DNA from: CAUVKI01 sp963552605
GTDB lineage: Bacteria > Bacillota > Clostridia > Tissierellales > Peptoniphilaceae
Direction: 5' to 3'
DNA: 51,995 nt
NCBI GenBank assembly: GCA_963552605.1
Contig: CAUVKI010000012.1
Location: forward strand, 1 to 51,995
Of this stretch, positions 24,945 to 31,380 are shown one piece after another. Made by a program: the position numbers and the translations under genes. The notes beneath the pieces were generated by a model, which saw nothing but the letters and a program-made list of their open reading frames with translations, ran no database searches and was not told the DNA's origin. Every line of letters begins with the position of its first letter. The stretch's first letter is position 1.

Positions 24945-26229
24945 GATGAACGCTATGAAAAGGTAATTGAAACTTGGATAAAAGCCACGGATGATCTTAC
25001 CAATATCCTTATGGATAATATGAATGAGCTTAACAATATATACATTATGACCAACTCGGGTGCGAGAGGAAGTATGCAGCAAATTCGTCAGCTTGCCGGA
25101 ATACGGCAATGAAGTCATTGAGGAATTGAAAGACCGAATTGAGGGAAGATACTCAGCGGAAACCGTAACCCACCCCGAAACGGGAGAAATAATAGTTGAA
25201 AAAGGCTGTATGATTTCTCAGGATCAGGCAGAAAAAATTCAAGATGCGGGGATAATAAGCGTAAAAGCCAGATCGGTTTTGGGGTGTCATTCAAAGCGGG
25301 GAGTCTGTGCTCATTGCTACGGCAGAAACTTAGCCCAAGACGGAGATATTCAGATAGGAGAATCCGTAGGAATTATAGCGGCTCAATCCATAGGAGAGCC
25401 GGGAACTCAGCTTACGATGAGAGGATTTCACACCGGAGGAGTGGCGGGAGTTGCGGATATAACCCAAGGCTTGCCCAGAGTTGAGGAACTTTTTGAAGCG
25501 AGAAAACCAAAAGGTCTTGCGGTGATAAGTGAAGTTGCAGGAGAAGTGTCAATAAGAGACAATGAGGACAAGAGAAAAGATGTGGTAATAATCGACGAAC
25601 AAGGCGAAGAACACATCTATCATATCAATTACGGATATAGAATTCTTGTGAAAGAAGGACAGTATGTGGAAGAAGCTCAGGCTCTTACGGACGGTTCAAT
25701 TGACCCTCACGAGATAATGAAGATTAAGGGAATTGAAGCGGTTGAACACTATATAGTAAAAGAAGTGCAAAGAGTATATAAAATGGCGGGTATCGACATC
25801 AATGATAAGCACATTGAATTGATAGTAAGGCAGATGCTCTCAAAAGTGAAGATAGGAAACCCCGGGGACTCCGAGTTTTTGCCGGGCTCCATGGTTTCGT
25901 GGCAGACATTCAATGCGGTCAATCGCAGACTTGAGGAGAATGGAGAAACCGCCTCCGAGGGGGAAAGAATTCTACTGGGAATTACAAAAGCCGCACTTGC
26001 AACGGAATCTTTCCTTTCCGCCGCATCGTTCCAAGAAACTACAAGGGTTTTGACTCAAGCGGCGATAGAGGGAAAGAGAGACCATTTAGAGGGACTTAAG
26101 GAAAATATAATCATAGGAAAGCTCATTCCTGCAGGTACGGGATTGGTAAGATATAGAAAAGTGGAAGTGGAAAAGGAAAAAAAGACGGAAAAAATCCTTA
26201 GAGAGATTCCTGTTGAGGATCTGTTATAG
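24945..26229 (+). pseudogene. Broken duplicate of the 3' third of rpoC
   Basis: Block 1 (24945-25102) matches rpoC 21953-22110; block 2 (25103-26229) matches 22362-23488 without indels. The 251 bases between are missing, which shifts the frame, so the copy cannot be translated through. It lacks the N-terminal two thirds with both the first zinc site and the NADFDGD motif, and contains the second zinc site, trigger loop and C terminus. Block 1 has one difference (Thr to Ile). Block 2 has six third-position differences confined to 25152-25229 and then appears identical for about 1 kb. A 389-codon frame is open from GTG 25060 but has no ribosome binding site. Confidence 0.93.
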
Positions 26230-26256
26230 TCCTGACTTATGTCGTAATCGTGAAGC

Positions 26257-26294
26257 ATCGGCGGCTGCAGAAATGTAGCCGCCGATTTTTTTTG
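26257..26294 (+). terminator. Terminator of the rpoC fragment
   Basis: Homologous to the rpoC terminator. The stem pair A23523-T23538 is G26264-C26279 here, and one loop base differs. The stem is therefore fully preserved by a paired change. Confidence 0.9.
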
Positions 26295-26378
26295 GTATCT
26301 GTGTTTTTTATACTAAAATTCTATAAACTTATTGAATATCAAACATAAATATGCCGGACTAGCTTGGGGGTGAAATAA

Positions 26379-26740
26379 ATGCACAAAATACAACAACAAG
26401 AAGCAGAAAAGATAAAAGAAATGAGAAAGAAAGTAATACTATTATTCAATAGAAGTATGGTTATATATATTTTTCGACCATAAAAATTCGTGTATCTTAC
26501 AAATTGTTTATATCCACAATTCAAAGAAATAATAGTATAAAATACAAAAGACTATATGCAGTGCAGCTAAGAGCGGAAAGAAAAACCAATCAGGAAATAG
26601 CGGAAAAATTAGACACATCGGATAGGGTAGTAAGCAATTGGATATGCAAATATGTAAAAGAAGGAATAGAGGGATTATTAAGCAAACGACAAAAAGGAAA
26701 TCACAGAAATATGACATTAAGGAAGGATAGTATAAGATAG
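26379..26740 (+). pseudogene. IS630-type transposase N-terminal fragment, split by a repeat
   Basis: A strong ribosome binding site GGGGGTGA lies 6 nt before ATG 26379. The first 19 codons read MHKIQQQEAEKIKEMRKKV, then a MITE-like repeat interrupts, and the frame resumes KYKRLYAVQLRAERKTNQ EIAEKLDTSDRVVSNWI. This is the helix-turn-helix domain found in IS630-family transposases. The frame ends after RNMTLRKDSIR at 26740, where the catalytic DDE domain would follow; that domain is missing. It is thus a doubly damaged remnant. Confidence 0.7.
26436..26538 (-). mobile_element. MITE-like repeat, copy C (inverted)
   Basis: Begins ATACTATTATT and ends AATAATAGTAT, giving perfect 11-bp terminal inverted repeats, with a 103-bp length. 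The interior is the reverse complement of copy B. It lies inside the transposase fragment. Tc1/IS630-type elements insert at TA, and TA dinucleotides lie at both borders, although the exact target duplication cannot be fixed because the ends are AT-rich. Confidence 0.8.
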
Positions 26741-26999
26741 TCGGCAGCTTTTTTAAAAAAGAGTTAAGCTCTAATCGTTGATAAATTTTTTGCAGGAAAA
26801 AATATCCGATATTTAGCTTGTTGCTTTCAGACATAATTTTATCAGTAGCCTTAATTTTCTGAGCAAAATCAACTTTTATGTCTAAAAATAAATTTTAAAA
26901 ATTTGACAAAAGAATGGAGCTATTTCAAGCTTTTTAAGGTGTTTGAGGCAATTTAACTGTCGAAAACCCGTTTCGTTTTCGATTGAATAACAAAAAATC
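26741..26999. other. Intergenic stretch without recognised gene
   Basis: About 260 bp of AT-rich sequence between the transposase fragment and the efp promoter. I see no gene. The only structure is an 8-bp inverted repeat TCGAAAAC/GTTTTCGA (about 26960-26982) just before the efp promoter, without a T run. Confidence 0.5.
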
Positions 27000-27028
27000 T
27001 TGTTCCTTAGGTGAGTTATTGGTATAAT
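27000..27028 (+). promoter_or_regulatory. Promoter of efp
   Basis: TTGTTC (27000-27005) and a perfect TATAAT (27023-27028) are 17 bp apart, giving a leader of about 25 nt with AAGGAGG before the efp ATG. Confidence 0.75.
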
Positions 27029-27059
27029 AGGGGCGTAGGAATTGTTAAGGAGGAATGAG

Positions 27060-27620
27060 ATGGTATCTGCTAGTGATTTTAAAAACGGCTTGACTTTCAT
27101 TTTTGAGGGTGATGTGTATCAGGTCGTGGAATTTCAGCATGTGAAACCCGGAAAGGGGGCTGCTTTTGTGCGGACTAAAATCAAGTCCGTTATGAGCGGG
27201 GGTACGAAAGAGCTTACATTTAATCCGTCTGAGAAGTTTGAACAGGCTCAGCTTGAATCCAAGGAAATGCAATATCTCTATAATGAAGGCGAATTATACT
27301 ACTTTATGGACAACGAAACCTATGAGCAAATTCCAATTTCCAAGGACAAGGTGGAGGACGCAATGAAATTCTTAAAGGAAAATGATAGTGCAAATATTCG
27401 TTTCTTTAAGGGAGAGCCTTTCGAGGTGCTTGCGCCGAATTTTGTGGAGCTTGAAGTTATTCACACGGAGCCGGGGGTTAAAGGAAACACGGCAACCGGA
27501 GCCAATAAGCCCGCAACCGTCAGCACGGGAGCGACCGTTACCGTTCCGCTTTTTGTAAACACCGGCGATGTCATTAAGATAGACACTCGTTCGGGAGAAT
27601 ATCTCTCAAGAGTACAATAG
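27060..27620 (+). CDS. efp: Elongation factor P
   Basis: EF-P enters the ribosomal E site and relieves stalling at polyproline stretches. The 186-residue protein begins MVSASDFKNGLTFIFEGDVY and has the conserved loop HVKPGKGAAFVRTK with the lysine that can be modified. It ends with the family signature including NTGDVIKIDTRSGEYLSR. AAGGAGG is 6 nt before the ATG at 27060; the ATG at 27055 is in another frame. Length is standard. It is followed 10 nt later by the CD1247-like gene, the usual neighbour in Clostridia. Confidence 0.96.
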   Translation: MVSASDFKNGLTFIFEGDVYQVVEFQHVKPGKGAAFVRTKIKSVMSGGTKELTFNPSEKFEQAQLESKEMQYLYNEGELYYFMDNETYEQIPISKDKVEDAMKFLKENDSANIRFFKGEPFEVLAPNFVELEVIHTEPGVKGNTATGANKPATVSTGATVTVPLFVNTGDVIKIDTRSGEYLSRVQ

Positions 27621-27630
27621 GAGGTGTGTG

Positions 27631-28005
27631 ATGAGCTATTTAGGAGAAAGAGTATCGTATCTAAGAGGTCTTTTGGAGGGAATGGAATTTGAATCCAAAA
27701 GCAGGGTAGGAAAGATTTTGAGTGAAGTGGTTGCCTGCATGGAGGATATGGCTGATGAGATTGAAAGGCTTAGTGAAAATCAATCCGATTCGGACGAACT
27801 TTTAAATCTTTTAGATGAGGATTTGGAGGATTTGGAAGATTTCGTCTATGACGATGATGAATATGACGGATACGATCGTTATGATGATTATGACGACGAT
27901 GACGAGGACGATGACGACTTCGATTATGATTTTGACTATGACGACGATGACGACGACTTCGATTACGATTTTGACGACGATGACGAGGACGATGACGAAG
28001 ATTAG
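27631..28005 (+). CDS. CD1247-like protein with aspartate-rich tail
   Basis: The first 70 residues (SYLGERVSYLRGLLEGMEFE ... GKILSEVVACMEDMADEI) match the N-terminal domain of the uncharacterised CD1247 family of Clostridia, usually found next to efp. The remaining 55 or so residues are almost only Asp, Glu, Tyr and Phe in short repeats such as DFDYDFDYDDDD. Such a tail could bind metal or basic proteins; its function is unknown. AGGAGGTG lies before ATG 27631, with GTG 27628 inside the spacing. A terminator follows. Confidence 0.75.
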   Translation: MSYLGERVSYLRGLLEGMEFESKSRVGKILSEVVACMEDMADEIERLSENQSDSDELLNLLDEDLEDLEDFVYDDDEYDGYDRYDDYDDDDEDDDDFDYDFDYDDDDDDFDYDFDDDDEDDDED

Positions 28006-28022
28006 AAATTTTTGAAATCCGA

Positions 28023-28053
28023 AAAGGCTCGAGGTTTATGCTTCGGGCTTTTT
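28023..28053 (+). terminator. Terminator after the efp unit
   Basis: AAAGGCTCGAGG and CTTCGGGCTTT pair with several G-T pairs and are followed by a short T run. It closes the efp-CD1247 unit before the toxin-antitoxin locus. The gap from here to 28147 holds no gene. Confidence 0.65.
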
Positions 28054-28147
28054 AGTTTCACGATAAACTAGTAATTTTTTAGAGAAATAGGATATGTTAT
28101 GAATGGTGGGAGAATGGTGTTTGGGTAATTTTAGGGAATTTATTGAT

Positions 28148-28176
28148 TTGACATTTATAAAAATATCTGCTAATCT
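28148..28176 (+). promoter_or_regulatory. Promoter of the type III toxin-antitoxin locus
   Basis: TTGACA (28148-28153) is perfect and TAATCT (28171-28176) follows after 17 bp. Transcription should start near 28183, at the beginning of the antitoxin RNA. Confidence 0.75.
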
Positions 28177-28182
28177 TTAAGC

Positions 28183-28302
28183 GGGTAAAGAGGGTGTCCC
28201 GCTACCGTTAAAGGTGGAACATTAAAGAAGGTGTCTCACTACCTATATCCCAAAGGTGAAGCATTAAAGCAAGCGGAGAGGGTAAAACCTCTCCGTTTTT
28301 TT
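28183..28302 (+). ncRNA. Type III antitoxin RNA with two tandem repeats
   Basis: Two direct repeats, 28186-28222 (37 nt) and 28223-28264 (42 nt), share TAAAGARGGTGTC, CTACC and AAAGGTGRARCAT; they differ mainly by a 5-nt insertion in the second. A third TAAAG begins at 28265. The array stands between a promoter and a terminator and directly before a ToxN-like gene, which is the architecture of ToxI/CptI antitoxins. In those systems the toxin cuts the RNA into repeat units that fold as pseudoknots and inhibit it. CTACC and GGTG within each unit are complementary enough for such folding. Two repeats of about 40 nt recall the CptIN subfamily. Confidence 0.85.
28274..28302 (+). terminator. Terminator between antitoxin RNA and toxin gene
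   Basis: CGGAGAGG and CCTCTCCG form a perfect 8-bp stem with a 6-nt loop and seven Ts. In type III systems such a terminator lets most transcripts stop after the antitoxin and only some read through to the toxin, setting their ratio. Confidence 0.92.
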
Positions 28303-28313
28303 AGGAGAAAGCA

Positions 28314-28871
28314 ATGGCAGAAGCGGTTAAATATGGATTTTATACTGTAAATCCCGATTATCTTGAATATCTGAGTAAAATAGACTCCGAAGTTTATTAT
28401 GATCCATTGTATAGAAATAGTATCAAGCCATTTGTTGGAATTATTGTTGGGATAGAAAACTATAATTATTTTATTCCAATATCTTCTGCAAAGGAAAAAC
28501 ACAAAAGATGGAAGAATGTTTCTGATGAGCATTTTTTGATTTATGAAGTGATTGATAATAGCATTACCATAAATGGAGATATTTATAAATACTATTCTGA
28601 TAAAGAAAAAATGCACATATTATCTATACTGGATATTAAAAAAATGATACCTGTGCCAAATGGATGTTATGAAAGAATTATGTTTGATGAACTTGAGGAC
28701 TTTAGATACAAAGACTTATTTGAAAAAGAATATGCTTTTTGCTTATCAATAAAAACGAAGGTTTTGAAAAAAGTGGAAAAATTATATCAAAAGCAAAAAG
28801 AAACAGGAATCATTAGAAAAGCGAATTGCAATTTTTCAGAGTTGGAAAGAGCGATGCTGGACTGGAAGTAA
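28314..28871 (+). CDS. Type III toxin, ToxN/AbiQ-family endoribonuclease
   Basis: A 185-residue endoribonuclease of the ToxN/AbiQ fold that cuts RNA and is held inactive by the upstream RNA; these systems often act as abortive-infection phage defence. Family features: KYGFYTVNPDYLEYL at the N terminus, SIKPFVGIIVGI with K38, then YFIPISSAKEKHKRWKN with the P-x-S/T-S motif at 55-58, IKKMIPVP, and the C-terminal CNFSELERAMLDW. It appears complete. AGGAG lies 6 nt before the ATG, 11 nt after the terminator. Base composition is more AT-rich than the neighbouring core genes, which suggests acquisition by transfer. Confidence 0.9.
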   Translation: MAEAVKYGFYTVNPDYLEYLSKIDSEVYYDPLYRNSIKPFVGIIVGIENYNYFIPISSAKEKHKRWKNVSDEHFLIYEVIDNSITINGDIYKYYSDKEKMHILSILDIKKMIPVPNGCYERIMFDELEDFRYKDLFEKEYAFCLSIKTKVLKKVEKLYQKQKETGIIRKANCNFSELERAMLDWK

Positions 28872-28955
28872 AAAAATTGCTTGCGAATAATCAAGGAAGT
28901 GGAATGCCAATCTACTTCTTTTTTTATGCAAGGGAAGATGATGGAAAGGCGGTTT
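28872..28955 (+). pseudogene. Possible coding remnant after the toxin gene
   Basis: In the frame overlapping the end of toxN the sequence reads EVKKLLANNQGSGMPIYFFF then YAREDDGKAV, which looks like protein-coding sequence, and is cut off by MITE-like copy D. I do not recognise it. It may be the tail of a gene that accompanied the toxin locus or was interrupted by its arrival. Confidence 0.25.
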
Positions 28956-29031
28956 ACACTATTATTTCTTTGAATTGTAGATATCAACGATTTGTGCTCC
29001 TAAGAAGACACATGAATTTTTGCGGTCGCAA
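28956..29031 (+). repeat. MITE-like repeat, copy D (truncated)
   Basis: Starts ACACTATTATTTCTTTGAAT and follows copy B through GACACATGAATTTTTGCGGTC, with scattered changes; the right end is missing. It lies just behind the toxin locus and before the asp23 promoter. Confidence 0.7.
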
Positions 29032-29041
29032 AAGGGAATTC

Positions 29042-29070
29042 TTGCAAACATATGGTTATTCTGCTACAAT
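29042..29070 (+). promoter_or_regulatory. Promoter of the asp23-nusB operon
   Basis: TTGCAA (29042-29047) and TACAAT (29065-29070) are spaced by 17 bp. With GGAGGTG following, it probably drives the long operon that starts with the Asp23-family gene. Confidence 0.6.
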
Positions 29071-29092
29071 ACCATCATTCGGAGGTGTTAAT

Positions 29093-29482
29093 ATGTTGGA
29101 GACATATGAAGTTTTAGACAATGGAGAAATAAAAATTTCAGACCATGTGATTTCCGTTATAGCAACGGTGGCTGCATTGAGCGTCGGCGGAGTGAGCAGA
29201 ATGAGCGGAACTTTGACGGAAGACTTGCAGACGAAATTAAGACTTAAGACGGAAGACGGCAAGGGAGTGAAGGTCAGTTTAAAGGATAATCGTTTGGAGA
29301 TTTGTCTTTATATCTTTGTGGATTACGGCTATCCTCTGATGGAGGTGGCTGAAGATGTGCAAAGAGCGGTTTCCGAATCCATAAAGTCAATGACGGATAT
29401 GGAAATAGGCTCCGTAGATGTAAGCATTGAGGGAGTCACCATAAATAAGGAATTAAAGTCCGTGCCCAAAGCGTCGAGATGA
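29093..29482 (+). CDS. Asp23/Gls24-family envelope stress response protein
   Basis: A 129-residue protein of the Asp23/Gls24 (YqhY/YloU) family, found at the membrane or in the cytosol and linked to cell-envelope or acetyl-CoA carboxylase regulation. It shows GEIKISDHVISVIATVAALS, the GVSRMSG motif, GVKVSLKDNRLEICLYIFVDYG, and VAEDVQRAVSESIKSMTD. The start is ATG 29093, 5 nt after GGAGGTG; the longer frame upstream runs through the MITE-like repeat and is not credible. Being next to nusB matches yqhY of Bacillus. Confidence 0.92.
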   Translation: MLETYEVLDNGEIKISDHVISVIATVAALSVGGVSRMSGTLTEDLQTKLRLKTEDGKGVKVSLKDNRLEICLYIFVDYGYPLMEVAEDVQRAVSESIKSMTDMEIGSVDVSIEGVTINKELKSVPKASR

Positions 29483-29910
29483 GCAGAACCCAAACACGCC
29501 AAGTGCTTATCGGTCTTCTTTATGCCGCAGATATAAACGGAGATTTCTCCGAAAACTTTTTTTTAAGTCAGTCGGCTTCCTTTCCGACCGAAAGCGGAGA
29601 GGAAGCCAAAGTGATTTCGGAAGATGACCGAGACTTTTTATGGGATATACTAAGGGGAATTATGGATAATAAATCCGTCTTGGATAATTATATCTCCGAA
29701 GGCTCCGAGGGCTGGACCATTGACAGAATAGGAAGAGTCGAGCTTGCGGTGCTGAGGGGAGCTATCTATGAGTTGTTATTCAGAAAAGATATTCCCATAG
29801 AAGTGGTTGTTAATGAAGCGGTTGAAAACTCCAAGCGTTTCGGAAAAGAGGACAGTTATCGTTTTGTCAACGGGGTTTTGGCTTATGTGATAAAAAAGGA
29901 GAGAGTTTGA
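29479..29910 (+). CDS. nusB: Transcription antitermination factor NusB
   Basis: NusB binds boxA RNA with S10 and promotes full-length rRNA transcription. The 143-residue helical protein has SRTQTRQVLIGLLYAADI at the start and the C-terminal signature WTIDRIGRVELAVLRGAIYE, then VVVNEAVENSKRFG with DSYRFVNGVL. The start overlaps the asp23 stop (ATGA), and the end overlaps xseA, so translation is coupled. Confidence 0.95.
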   Translation: MSRTQTRQVLIGLLYAADINGDFSENFFLSQSASFPTESGEEAKVISEDDRDFLWDILRGIMDNKSVLDNYISEGSEGWTIDRIGRVELAVLRGAIYELLFRKDIPIEVVVNEAVENSKRFGKEDSYRFVNGVLAYVIKKERV

Positions 29911-31166
29911 AAGGATATTTTTCCGTATCTGATGTAAATCAGTATCTTCTGAAAGTAATAAAAGACGATTTTATATTGACAAGGCTTATGGTCAAGGGAG
30001 AGGTGTTTAATAAAAGACATCACCCCTCCGGAGTTATTTATTTCACCCTTAAAGACGAACATTCCTCAATTAACTGCAGGATTTCGGAAAAGACCGGGAG
30101 CTTCCGTTCCATTGAGGACGGTATGGAGATTATATTAAGCGGCAGAGTTTCCTTAAATTCACATCAGGCAAGCTGCGTAATTATAGCGGAAAGTTTTGAA
30201 GAAACAGGTATGGGAGCTGTTTTCAGGGAATTTTACAGAAAAAAGAAATCGCTTGAGGAGAAGGGATATCTGGATGAGTCCGTGAAACGACCAATCCCGA
30301 GAGCAAAGAAGATAGGAATTGTGACCAGCGAGATAGGTGCGGTGGTGCACGATATAATTACGGTTTCAAAGAGCAGAAATCCCTCCGTAAGCTTATATCT
30401 CTACCCCGCTTCCGTACAGGGCGAGAATGCTGTCGGAGAAGTGATTGAGGGAATAAATTTTTTCAACAATATGTTTCCCGTAGATGTCATTATTTTCGGA
30501 AGAGGCGGCGGCTCATATGAGGAACTGAATATTTTCAATGACGAGGAACTTTGTGAAGTCGTCGCAAACAGTAAAATTCCTACAATCTCCGCAGTAGGAC
30601 ATGAAACCGACATCGTGCTTTCGGATTATGCGGCGGACAGGCGTGCCGCCACCCCGTCGCAAGCGGCGGAAATGGCGGTTGTGGAGAGAAAGGTTCTTTT
30701 CGGAGAGGCTAAAGAATTAAATGATAGACTTATTTCGATTTTTTCAAGCTGTCTTAAAGAAAAAACAATATTTTTAGACGAACTTGATAAAAGACTCAAT
30801 CTGTCTTTTGGCAAAAAATTGGAGCTTGATAAAAAATTTCTCCTCGCACTTAGACGCAGGCTTGACATATGCAATCCTGAACTTATGCTTGTTAGACAAT
30901 TCGGGAAATTGGAAGAATTGAGCAAATCATTAAACTTTTCGAGCAGGTATTATTTTTCGGAGCGTTTTTCATCACTTGAGAAGCTCAATTCAAGGCTTGA
31001 AATTGCGTATAAAGAAACGCTTGCAGCCGCAAAGCCCGAAGTTAGAAATATTGAAGGAGAACCTTTGCAGGGTGTTAAAGATTTGTCGGTCGGAGAAACG
31101 GTTTCCCTAATTTTTCCCGACGGGGTCGCCTTTTTGGAAGTGAAAAAGATACAGGAAGGGTTTTGA
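29907..31166 (+). CDS. xseA: Exodeoxyribonuclease VII large subunit
   Basis: Degrades single-stranded DNA together with XseB. The N-terminal OB fold begins KGYFSVSDVNQYLLKVIK and the catalytic domain has IGIVTSEIGAVVHDI and later VGHETDIVLSDYAADRRAAT, both diagnostic. A helical region and a C-terminal segment SVGETVSLIFPDGVAFLEV follow. The start is TTG 29907, overlapping the nusB stop, with AAGGAGAG upstream. Length 419 is normal. Confidence 0.95.
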   Translation: MKGYFSVSDVNQYLLKVIKDDFILTRLMVKGEVFNKRHHPSGVIYFTLKDEHSSINCRISEKTGSFRSIEDGMEIILSGRVSLNSHQASCVIIAESFEETGMGAVFREFYRKKKSLEEKGYLDESVKRPIPRAKKIGIVTSEIGAVVHDIITVSKSRNPSVSLYLYPASVQGENAVGEVIEGINFFNNMFPVDVIIFGRGGGSYEELNIFNDEELCEVVANSKIPTISAVGHETDIVLSDYAADRRAATPSQAAEMAVVERKVLFGEAKELNDRLISIFSSCLKEKTIFLDELDKRLNLSFGKKLELDKKFLLALRRRLDICNPELMLVRQFGKLEELSKSLNFSSRYYFSERFSSLEKLNSRLEIAYKETLAAAKPEVRNIEGEPLQGVKDLSVGETVSLIFPDGVAFLEVKKIQEGF

Positions 31167-31167
31167 T

Positions 31168-31380
31168 ATGACATATGAGGAGGCTATGGCTCGCCTTGAG
31201 GAGATAGTCGGACTTTTGGAAGAAAATAAGGTTTCTCTTTCCGAAGCTGTGGACTTGTACAAGGAGGGAGCGAAATTATCCTTGGAAATCAGAGATATGT
31301 TGGAGAATGCCGAAGGAGAAGTGGCAAAACTCGGCGGAGATTTAAAAAAAGAGGGATTTTCTAAGTATGAGGGATTTTGA
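31168..31380 (+). CDS. xseB: Exodeoxyribonuclease VII small subunit
   Basis: Small helical partner of XseA; several copies wrap around its coiled coils. The 70-residue protein has the standard sequence MTYEEAMARLEEIVGLLEEN with SLSEAVDLYKEGAKLS. The start is one base after the xseA stop and the end overlaps ispA by 14 nt. Confidence 0.94.
   Translation: MTYEEAMARLEEIVGLLEENKVSLSEAVDLYKEGAKLSLEIRDMLENAEGEVAKLGGDLKKEGFSKYEGF

Noticed and set aside
25060..26229. Functional second beta' C-terminal gene
   Set aside because: GTG 25060 has no ribosome binding site, and the first 14 residues come from a shifted frame created by the 251-base deletion.
27815..28015. 66-codon frame rich in Met, Thr and Ile
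   Set aside because: It is the shifted frame of the repetitive Asp codons of the CD1247-like gene.
28186..28264. CRISPR array or riboswitch
   Set aside because: Only two adjacent direct repeats with no spacers, no cas genes; the following ToxN-like gene and terminator explain the repeats as an antitoxin RNA. No match to riboswitch classes I know.
28826..29092. N-terminal extension of the Asp23-family gene by 89 codons
   Set aside because: The extension overlaps toxN and crosses the MITE-like repeat; GGAGGTG and the family start both favour ATG 29093.
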